Below, piece by piece: positions 5,579 to 11,254 of a stretch of 13,188 nucleotides of DNA. The DNA lies in NCBI GenBank assembly GCA_964354155.1, contig CAYGYG010000047.1:1-13188 (forward strand). The letters are read 5' to 3'. Both the position numbers and the translations under genes were made by a program. The notes under the pieces were generated by a model that saw nothing but the letters and a program-made list of their open reading frames with translations, made no database searches and was not told the DNA's origin. This DNA is from CAYGYG01 sp964354155 (lineage in GTDB: Bacteria; Hydrothermota; Tepidihabitantia; SM23-42; CAYGYG01). Within the stretch, counting starts at the first letter, position 1, and the number at the start of each line of letters is the position of its first letter.

Positions 5579-6205
5579 CTACAGGTGGTACTGAAAGCCA
5601 AGGCCCAAGCTGATCATGGGATAGTGCAGGTCCATGAGGTGAACGCCGGCCTCCACCATGGAGGTCCACCGGGGGCCACGCTTCACTATGCCAAGCGGCA
5701 CCGAGAGGGAGCTACTGTAATGTTCCGAGGTGGCCAGAACCAGTACCCTTGCTCCTCCGTAGAGACTCCGGTGTCCAATCAGGAAGTTGGCCACGAACCC
5801 ACCAAAGGAAATGCCGGGTGGCCTTCCGATGAGTAAATCGCTCATCGCCAGCGCGCCCACTCCAATGCTCACATTCGTGCTGTTGATAGGAAGCTGGTGC
5901 TTGACGTCCGCCGTTATCTGCGTGATGGCCCATAGTTGCGTGAATCTGATGCCCGCATCCGTCCTTCGGCCGGCTCCCATTCGTCCCCAGAGGTCGATTT
6001 CGGGCAACACACCCGGACCGAGGTCGCTTCCTTCAAAGCTGCCCATGTCGGGCCCTAGCCCAAGGGCGACGCCTCCGCCGACCGCGGCCTTGCCCGGCGG
6101 CAGGACCTCGGGCGTCTGGAAGGTGGTCAGTGCGCAAGATGTCATCAATGCGAACAGCACCGACACCGACCACACTCTGCTTACTGTGTAGATCGTCCTT
6201 TTCAT
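5579..6205 (-). CDS. Predicted outer-membrane lipoprotein with barrel-like body
   Basis: 208 residues. The N-terminus has a basic start, a hydrophobic stretch and a lipobox-like LMTSC (20-24), so Cys24 is the probable lipidated residue. Next comes TPEVLPPGKAAVGGGVALG (31-49), a motif I associate with envelope proteins that continue into an outer-membrane barrel; alternating strands follow to the C-terminus QYHL. The start is the ATG at 6205 that overlaps the upstream stop as ATGA, so translation is probably coupled; no strong Shine-Dalgarno sequence is seen. Third gene of the operon. Function unknown: location in the outer membrane is inferred from the lipobox and strand pattern. It is about the usual length of small barrels. 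Confidence 0.7.
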   Translation of the reverse strand: MKRTIYTVSRVWSVSVLFALMTSCALTTFQTPEVLPPGKAAVGGGVALGLGPDMGSFEGSDLGPGVLPEIDLWGRMGAGRRTDAGIRFTQLWAITQITADVKHQLPINSTNVSIGVGALAMSDLLIGRPPGISFGGFVANFLIGHRSLYGGARVLVLATSEHYSSSLSVPLGIVKRGPRWTSMVEAGVHLMDLHYPMISLGLGFQYHL

Positions 6206-6813
6206 CTCAGATTGAATCCCACAATGCCGCCCAGGACCGGAATCCCTGCCATGACCGCAACTACCACTACTATGTCGCTGCTGAACTCAATGTCACCATC
6301 TGCGGCATCCCACGCATACAAGCAATAAGGCAGCACCGTCCCAATGCCGGTGCCCAAGATCGTCTTGAAAAATGATCCCCTCCCGCCAAACAGTCTGCCA
6401 ATACCCCAGATGGCGGGTCCGCTGACTGCAGTGACTGCCCCAATGGTTGCCAGATAACACGGGACCGGTTGGTCCGGCTCTTGCCAGCCATCCATGAAGG
6501 CGAAGAAGACAGCCGTCTCGACGAAGCCGGTCAGGGGTACACACAAAATGATCTGCGGGATCAGCGCTGCCGACAGCGCTTCACGTTGAGGTACGTTCGA
6601 CCCGGAGTCGCTTGCGCTCTCCATGAACATGAGCGGGCGACCCAAAATAGTCTTCCTCGCATCTTCCCTCGGCAGACAAATGCTGCGTGAGGCCCTGGTC
6701 TCGTCAAACTCGGCCCACGAAACCTCAAGCATCGCCTCGGAGATCGGTGCGCGCGACACGTGGCCACAGACGTTTGATGAAAGGAAGAGGGTCAGGAGCA
6801 GTACGTTGATCAT
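6202..6813 (-). CDS. Glycine-rich membrane protein, second of a tandem pair
   Basis: 203 residues, no family recognised. An N-terminal hydrophobic segment (1-17) looks like a signal peptide. After a soluble stretch (about 18-78) come hydrophobic, glycine-rich segments at about 79-108, 119-142, 149-166 and 181-200, ending GIVGFNLR. The half from 119 on resembles the corresponding half of the preceding gene product, including a GSFFKTILGTGIG loop and the GFNL end, so the two are probably diverged tandem paralogues. The start at 6813 is chosen because its ATG overlaps the upstream stop as ATGA and begins the signal; an in-frame start at 6870 lies inside the upstream gene. The stop overlaps the next start likewise. 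Role unknown; envelope location inferred. Confidence 0.65.
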   Translation of the reverse strand: MINVLLLTLFLSSNVCGHVSRAPISEAMLEVSWAEFDETRASRSICLPREDARKTILGRPLMFMESASDSGSNVPQREALSAALIPQIILCVPLTGFVETAVFFAFMDGWQEPDQPVPCYLATIGAVTAVSGPAIWGIGRLFGGRGSFFKTILGTGIGTVLPYCLYAWDAADGDIEFSSDIVVVVAVMAGIPVLGGIVGFNLR

Positions 6814-7415
6814 AGATGATACCCAATCAGGGTCAACGCAGGCGGTAACACGAGCGCGCATACGGCCCACATACCCTGCATGGGCACCCCAGCTAGCGCC
6901 ACCGCCAAACCGCTACCAAGGCAGGAACCACACCCGGAGGCGATCACCGACCCTTTTGTCCGGAAAACGACACTGTTGAGAAACCACGTAGCAGTCGGTG
7001 CGAGGATCGTGTATGCGGCGACATATCCAATCACCCCCGGTCCCGTGTTCACTGTTGATGTACCAAACCCAGCGAGGTGATACCCAATGCCCAGCGCCGC
7101 CAAGTTGCAGGCCTCGGCCACCAGGAATTCAACGCCGGATTGATATGATCGTCGCTTTGGAGTCGCCGCCGCACGAGGCATCGTGTCACCGCCGCCAGTC
7201 CCATCGCCAAGCGACAATTCATAGCGCAGCGCCATCTTGAACGCGGTTTCCAGTGAGGGGTTTTCATTCGCATCAGAAGTCACCCCCAGCGAGCGGTTGG
7301 ATCTAGGGGTCATGTCGCACAGACCGACGCCCTGCGCCGCGAGGGTCATGGAACCGAAACCGAAGACGGCGATCATGAATCCCATTCTAAACTTCGCACT
7401 ACCTCCGTTGTGCAT
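6810..7415 (-). CDS. Glycine-rich membrane protein, first gene of operon
   Basis: 201 residues if started at the ATG next to the promoter. Residues 1-17 are identical to those of the PorV-like protein. The N-terminal hydrophobic stretch (11-31) has positive charges only before it (Lys8, Arg10), which favours this first ATG, since ATGs at codons 11 or 14 would remove them. A hydrophilic region (35-92) is followed by hydrophobic, glycine-rich segments at about 95-118, 126-150 and 157-200 with GSVIASGCGSCLGSG and the ending IGYHL. The C-terminal half resembles the next gene product. Function unknown. It leads the operon, overlaps the next gene by ATGA, and has a perfect sigma70-like promoter. 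The N-terminal identity to a protein of a different fold shows that the leader, not the gene, was shared. Confidence 0.65.
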   Translation of the reverse strand: MHNGGSAKFRMGFMIAVFGFGSMTLAAQGVGLCDMTPRSNRSLGVTSDANENPSLETAFKMALRYELSLGDGTGGGDTMPRAAATPKRRSYQSGVEFLVAEACNLAALGIGYHLAGFGTSTVNTGPGVIGYVAAYTILAPTATWFLNSVVFRTKGSVIASGCGSCLGSGLAVALAGVPMQGMWAVCALVLPPALTLIGYHL

Positions 7416-7417
7416 GG
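7366..7417 (-). repeat. Duplicated 5' leader, copy 2
   Basis: Fifty-one of 52 bases match 4819-4870. Similarity fades downstream in the gene and, upstream, is confined to promoter boxes and scattered spacer positions. Confidence 0.9.
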
Positions 7418-7420
7418 GAT

Positions 7421-7448
7421 ATTATAGGCTTGCATGCCCTCGTGTCAA
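7421..7448 (-). promoter_or_regulatory. Consensus promoter of four-gene operon
   Basis: Minus strand TTGACA (7448-7443), 16-bp spacer starting CGAG and ending AGCC, TATAAT (7426-7421). Five bases separate the -10 box from the ATG, the same distance as in the PorV-like gene. Confidence 0.8.
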
Positions 7449-7475
7449 TGGCTTCTCATCGGCGCCTTGGGTCCG

Positions 7476-7490
7476 CCTGGGGTCAAATCT
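7476..7490 (-). repeat. Dispersed AGATTTGACCCCAGG element, inverted copy
   Basis: Plus strand CCTGGGGTCAAATCT, followed by CTACATTCTACATCACTTTC. It lies in the divergent region between the operon promoter and the promoter of the 7667 gene. Confidence 0.6.
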
Positions 7491-7598
7491 CTACATTCTA
7501 CATCACTTTCACACGCATTGTCGGGGAGACAGTACTTGGTCAGTGGTCATACCGGCGGACCGATGATCCGTTGCTCGGTTTGACGGTGTATGAATCCA

Positions 7599-7626
7599 TT
7601 GACACGAGACGATCCCAGCCTATAAT
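7599..7626 (+). promoter_or_regulatory. Consensus promoter of 7667-8830 gene
   Basis: TTGACA (7599-7604), 16-bp spacer CGAGACGATCCCAGCC, TATAAT (7621-7626). The spacer shares 12 of 16 bases with that at 4874-4901 and 11 of 16 with that at 7421-7448. The predicted start is near 7633, giving an untranslated region of about 34 bases. Confidence 0.85.
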
Positions 7627-7631
7627 CCTCT

Positions 7632-7670
7632 ATGCGCCCCGGAGGCGATCTGATGAAGGAGGACTCATGA
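7632..7670 (+). other. Possible 12-codon leader ORF (MRPGGDLMKEDS)
   Basis: An ATG five bases after the -10 box, in the same place as the gene starts at 4868 and 7415, opens a frame of 12 codons that contains the shared GGAGG (7641-7645) and stops with TGA at 7668-7670. That TGA overlaps the ATG of the main gene as ATGA. An internal ATG at 7653 sits seven bases after GGAGG. It may be a coupled leader peptide or only an evolutionary trace of the shared leader. Confidence 0.35.
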
Positions 7671-8830
7671 GGCAGACCGTATTGATTCTAATGTTTCCCT
7701 TGAGCCTATGCATGGCGCTGGAGTACTCGGCGCGCATACAGGCATTGGGGGCTAAGTTCGCTTATCTCATTCCGGACTATGAAACCGACCTGTACTTGAA
7801 TCCAGATCTGCTGGGTGAGAAACGCATGACCGTCGGTTATGAGCCGGCCACCGAGCTACCATTGACGTTTCGCGCTCTGCGCAGTCGGTTCGCCTACGGC
7901 GGTGAAGTGGGTGGCTCGTTGCTGCACGGAAGAGATGGAAGTAATGAGCGCACGGAGATTGGAGTTACCTACCGCGACTTTTGGTACGTTGACCTACGCG
8001 GCATGCTGCCGCGCTTTTTGGCTTCGGATGTCTGGAACATATTCGATGACGTAGGCATCGCGAAGGGAGCCTCCCGGTGGCCGTCCGGCGAGTATGATTC
8101 GACAGCGGACTTCAAGTACTTCGGAACAGTGAAAGAAGCCATGGAACTGGGCAAGAGATGGAATCTTATCTACCAGGTGGGGGCCGGGCTGTATGACCAC
8201 ATGAGAAGCGCGGCGTCCGCGGAATTCTGGGAGCGGTACGATCAGTGGATCCTCATTTCGTCGGGCCGCGTTGGTCTCCACTATCGAGACGCGCCAGGCG
8301 GTGACAAGTTCACATCGCTATACGTCGACATCGGAGGTCCGGTTTCCAGAGCGGAAATTGATGCACTGCCTTATACGATATTCTTGAGCGTCCCGCGCAG
8401 CGACGGGTTCTCGCAGCGGCTCCTTGCCCACGCCCTTACACCGAAAATAGGTTTTGCATCCTCGATGCCCTTGGACCATGGTTTCCTGGCGGTGGGCGTT
8501 TATGACCGGGCTGTTCTTCAGCGGACCGAGGATTTCGAAGGGAATCTGCCGTTGCTCGCGGTCACCAATGAGTTGGCCTTCCCCGCGGCGCTAGAGTGGA
8601 CATTCGGCCGACTCATTCTGCGTGCGGGGACGGGCATTGCATACCAGGCGTACCTGACACGAAGAGGCAGAGATCGGTCGGCGGTTGTCGATACGTGGCA
8701 CCGGCTGGTTCTGAACAAGTCATTCGGCCTTGGTTGGCAGCCGGCAGACAATCTGGCGATCGACCTGGTCAACACCGGAGATCTGTCTTCCGTGGGCGCT
8801 TGGGCGATAACGCTCAAGTTCGAGCACTAG
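7667..8830 (+). CDS. Exported protein, probable outer-membrane beta-barrel
   Basis: 387 residues, no named family recognised. It begins with a signal peptide (MRQTVLILMFPLSLCMALE), after which come many short strands of alternating polarity, aromatic and glycine-rich, such as RFAYGGEVGGSLLHG, RTEIGVTYRDFWYVDLRG and WTFGRLILRAGTGIAYQAY, and a last strand GAWAITLKFEH. The motif DLYLNPDLLG near residue 40 resembles the NP motif near the start of other large barrels. I infer an outer-membrane barrel. The start at 7667 is fixed by AAGGAGG (7656-7662) and the signal peptide; the frame is open upstream to 7430 but crosses the promoter. It is transcribed divergently from the four-gene operon under a related promoter, which suggests shared control. 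Confidence 0.7.
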   Translation: MRQTVLILMFPLSLCMALEYSARIQALGAKFAYLIPDYETDLYLNPDLLGEKRMTVGYEPATELPLTFRALRSRFAYGGEVGGSLLHGRDGSNERTEIGVTYRDFWYVDLRGMLPRFLASDVWNIFDDVGIAKGASRWPSGEYDSTADFKYFGTVKEAMELGKRWNLIYQVGAGLYDHMRSAASAEFWERYDQWILISSGRVGLHYRDAPGGDKFTSLYVDIGGPVSRAEIDALPYTIFLSVPRSDGFSQRLLAHALTPKIGFASSMPLDHGFLAVGVYDRAVLQRTEDFEGNLPLLAVTNELAFPAALEWTFGRLILRAGTGIAYQAYLTRRGRDRSAVVDTWHRLVLNKSFGLGWQPADNLAIDLVNTGDLSSVGAWAITLKFEH

Positions 8831-8862
8831 GAGATTGTGGCGGGAATAGGGACGGACACTAG

Positions 8863-9030
8863 ATGCAGATCAAAAATCAAAAAGCAAAGAGCAAAAAGCT
8901 AGGGTCAAATGGAAAAGACGATGGGGAAAGAGGGAATGAGAGGATGGGGGCGGAGAGCAGAGAGCAATCGAGCATAGGGCAAAGGGAAGAGAAGCTTGGA
9001 GAGGAGCGGGGGAGCAGAGGCCCGGCCGTG
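8863..9030 (+). repeat. Purine-rich low-complexity island with heptamers
   Basis: Strongly A+G-rich on the plus strand. Positions 8869-8899 form an imperfect 7-bp tandem array (ATCAAAA, ATCAAAA, AGCAAAG, AGCAAAA, AGC). Later GAGGAGCGGGGGAGCAGAGG (9001-9020) recurs with two changes at 11059-11078. A lysine/glutamate-rich frame here is explained by composition, so I do not call a gene. I see no promoter between 8831 and 9092. Confidence 0.6.
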
Positions 9031-9092
9031 GGCCGGCGGGAGGAGTCGGCGTGGGTCTTGGCTCTCAGGACAAACCACAGCTTAAGGTGAAC

Positions 9093-9812
9093 ATGGTACA
9101 GGGCGCATTCAGTGAGAGATTCTTGAGGACATCTGTCATCGTCGGTTCTGTCCGTCGCCTGGCGAGGCTCGCATCCTTTGTGCCATGGATCGGGCTGATC
9201 ATGATCCAGGGGGGCTGCCTTGTCCCGGTGTTCGATAGCGCCGAGGTTCGTCCGGGATTCCAGGGTTGGGTTGGTGCCACGGGATTCTATCATTCCTTTG
9301 ACCATGACTATGCTGACTATGGCGACATGCGCGGGACCGCCGGGATTGGTGGTACGGGTGGCTTCTGCTACGGATTTGACAACTACGTCGGCATCGGACT
9401 GTCAGCATCCGCGTTCACCGCGTGGAGCGATACCGGCGTCTATCGACACGGAGAAATCATTGTGGATCCCTCGCTCGACTTGAAGGTTGAGGCCACACCG
9501 CCCGGCAGCAGCGTGATTGCCTCGTTGACCGTTGGGGTCGGGCTGCCTCCAACAATCCGGCCAACCATCGGCGTCAGGAAGAACGGCCAGGAATTCATGG
9601 CGTTTGGCGGAGTCTTCTATCTCTATACATTCGCTAGGTCCCGCCACGAATTCGGCATCTTTGGCCCATACAATATTTTCATGAACCTCAAGCCTTTTCG
9701 CGAGAACAACCTCATATTTTATGCAGGTTACGTCACGCGTTGGCTGTTGGAGCATGACGAAAATGCATTTCGCAGTGACAACATCGCGGTCGGGATAGGC
9801 TATCGTTGGTGA
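9093..9812 (+). CDS. Predicted outer-membrane barrel protein, possibly lipidated
   Basis: 239 residues, family not recognised. Start chosen at ATG 9093, with AAGGTG (9084-9089) just upstream; a GTG at 9051 in frame lacks this. The N-terminus is unusually long and arginine-rich (Arg9, 12, 21, 22, 25) before the hydrophobic stretch VPWIGLIMIQGG (30-41) and Cys42. The cysteine could be lipidated, but Gln at -3 departs from the usual lipobox. Afterwards come glycine- and aromatic-rich strands, for example GWVGATGFYHSF (58-69), GVFYLYTFARSRHEFGIFG (173-191) and NIAVGIGYRW at the end; a terminal aromatic residue fits a barrel. No promoter of its own is visible in the 262-bp gap, so it may be read through from 7667-8830. 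Confidence 0.6.
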   Translation: MVQGAFSERFLRTSVIVGSVRRLARLASFVPWIGLIMIQGGCLVPVFDSAEVRPGFQGWVGATGFYHSFDHDYADYGDMRGTAGIGGTGGFCYGFDNYVGIGLSASAFTAWSDTGVYRHGEIIVDPSLDLKVEATPPGSSVIASLTVGVGLPPTIRPTIGVRKNGQEFMAFGGVFYLYTFARSRHEFGIFGPYNIFMNLKPFRENNLIFYAGYVTRWLLEHDENAFRSDNIAVGIGYRW

Positions 9813-9872
9813 GTGGGCCGGCCGCGCACCGTGCGGACACACAGTCCGTCGCTTGACTGCGAATAGACCCCC

Positions 9873-9900
9873 TTGACATTGAAAGAACTGTCGCTATAGT
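9873..9900 (+). promoter_or_regulatory. Sigma70-like promoter of beta-propeller gene
   Basis: TTGACA (9873-9878), 16-bp spacer, TATAGT (9895-9900). The spacer is unrelated to those of the other envelope genes. The start should be near 9907, leaving about 20 untranslated bases with AAGGAG at 9916-9921, five bases before the ATG. Confidence 0.8.
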
Positions 9901-9926
9901 AGTCAGGAACATAACAAGGAGATCAT

Positions 9927-10985
9927 ATGAAGAAACTCATCGTCATATCTTTTGTGCTAATCGCTATTGGCGTTGCGGGCCAGGACCACTTCCGCGATGG
10001 CGTCATGATCGGATCTGACAACACTGGTCCCGCGACGACTCCGGATCGCGTGTTCACGGTTGTTGACTCTTTCCTTCCCGGGTTCTGTGATTATTCCATG
10101 GGGCTTGCCTATGATGGCCGCTATATCTGGAACAATTACGCATGGTCACCTAGGTTTGCGCGCATAGATCCAGTGACGCACCAGGTCCTCAATGTCTTCA
10201 CACCGAACTATGGTAACCGGGACATGGCATTTGACGGCACCTATCTGTGGGCATCGCACTGGACGACAAGTTCCATATATAAATACGACACGGCCACTTG
10301 CGCGATCGTGGCGTCATACGATCCGCCGTTTGCCGGGCATCCCAATGGTATGACATGGGACGGCGCGTATCTCTGGGTAGGCGAAGAGGACGGAAGAATA
10401 TACAAGATGAACACGACCGGTGACACGATCAGGTCCATCCCTTTCAACGCCGGGTACCCATCAGATCCGCGCGGACTGGGGTTCGCCGCCGGCCATTTGT
10501 GGGTAGGTCATCAGGGCTATGGTCGGGTCTACGAAATAGACACGATAAACGGCGCAATCATTAACTGGTACTCGGCACCCGGTTATGTACCGGGATGGAA
10601 CTTTCAACAGGGCGTGGACTTTGGTGGTGGCTATCTGTGGACGACTACCGGCGGAACCTACAACAAGATCTACAAGATTGACATCGGACTGCTAGGGACG
10701 GAAGAACAGAAACCGGTGGCGGTAACAAAGATCAACCTGAGCATTAAACCGAATCCCTGCAAGAACAGCGCAGTAATCAGGTTCGCCATTAAGCAACGAA
10801 CTGCGGTAGGACTTTCGGTCTCAGACGCAAGCGGCCGGACCGTCGCCGTTCTAATCCACAATCAAGACCTTGCTTCAGCGAACTATCAATACCGGCTGCC
10901 CGAAGAAGTTGACAAGAGCGGAGTCTATTTCATCGTCCTGAGAACAAACAATTCCACGCAAGCCGTAAAACTGATCAAACTGTAG
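9927..10985 (+). CDS. Secreted five-repeat beta-propeller with T9SS-type sorting domain
   Basis: 352 residues. A signal peptide (1-18, cleavage near VAG-Q) leads to five repeats of the pattern G-[LMV]-x-[FYW]-[DAG]-G-x-[YH]-[LI]-W at about 59-68, 99-108, 141-150, 183-192 and 229-238, each followed by a strand such as IYKYDTATCAI or VYEIDTINGAI. The 40-46 residue spacing indicates beta-propeller blades. From about 268 a C-terminal domain of about 85 residues begins LSIKPNPCKNSAVIRF, continues LSVSDASGRTVAVL and ends GVYFIVLRTNN...KLIKL: the form of a type A T9SS sorting domain, normally recognised at the outer membrane and removed on secretion. The ligand or activity of the propeller is unknown. 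Single-gene unit with its own promoter and a good ribosome-binding site. Confidence 0.85.
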   Translation: MKKLIVISFVLIAIGVAGQDHFRDGVMIGSDNTGPATTPDRVFTVVDSFLPGFCDYSMGLAYDGRYIWNNYAWSPRFARIDPVTHQVLNVFTPNYGNRDMAFDGTYLWASHWTTSSIYKYDTATCAIVASYDPPFAGHPNGMTWDGAYLWVGEEDGRIYKMNTTGDTIRSIPFNAGYPSDPRGLGFAAGHLWVGHQGYGRVYEIDTINGAIINWYSAPGYVPGWNFQQGVDFGGGYLWTTTGGTYNKIYKIDIGLLGTEEQKPVAVTKINLSIKPNPCKNSAVIRFAIKQRTAVGLSVSDASGRTVAVLIHNQDLASANYQYRLPEEVDKSGVYFIVLRTNNSTQAVKLIKL

Positions 10986-11128
10986 ACCAGGAAACCAGGG
11001 CAGACACGGGAAGCAGCGATGAGCGATGAGTGCTGAGGCGAGGAGGTGCGGGGGTGCAGAGGGGCGGGGGAGCGGAGGCGGTGATAGAAAGGTCAAGGAT
11101 TGGAAATGGGCCGATTCTGCGAAAATCA
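10986..11128 (+). repeat. Purine-rich intergenic stretch
   Basis: A G+A-rich segment (mainly 10986-11100) between the two propeller genes. GAGGGGCGGGGGAGCGGAGG (11059-11078) matches 9001-9020 with two changes. Short frames here are compositional. Confidence 0.55.
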
Positions 11129-11156
11129 TTGACAGGGCGCATTGGAGGATTACGAT
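11129..11156 (+). promoter_or_regulatory. Possible promoter of FG-GAP protein gene
   Basis: TTGACA (11129-11134), 16-bp spacer, TACGAT (11151-11156). The -35 box is perfect, the -10 box matches 4 of 6. The spacer length equals that of the other promoters. About 90 untranslated bases would precede the ATG. Confidence 0.45.
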
Positions 11157-11254
11157 TATCAATGATCGTTATGGATCCAACAGATTGCCGCGGACTCATA
11201 GGTTGTGCTCTGGATGATGTTTGATGCTGGTGCAGGAAACAATGGAGGTGTTTG

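Noticed and set aside
5787..6191. Plus-strand 134-codon frame opposite the lipoprotein gene
   Set aside because: Its composition (many Pro, Ser, Thr) is the mirror of a GC-rich coding strand; the minus strand is well supported by the operon overlaps.
7430..7666. N-terminal extension of the 7667 gene
   Set aside because: The extension would be translated from DNA upstream of and across a perfect promoter, and a ribosome-binding site plus signal peptide mark 7667.
8863..9090. 75-codon lysine/glutamate-rich frame
   Set aside because: Follows from purine-rich low-complexity DNA; no ribosome-binding site or conserved motif.
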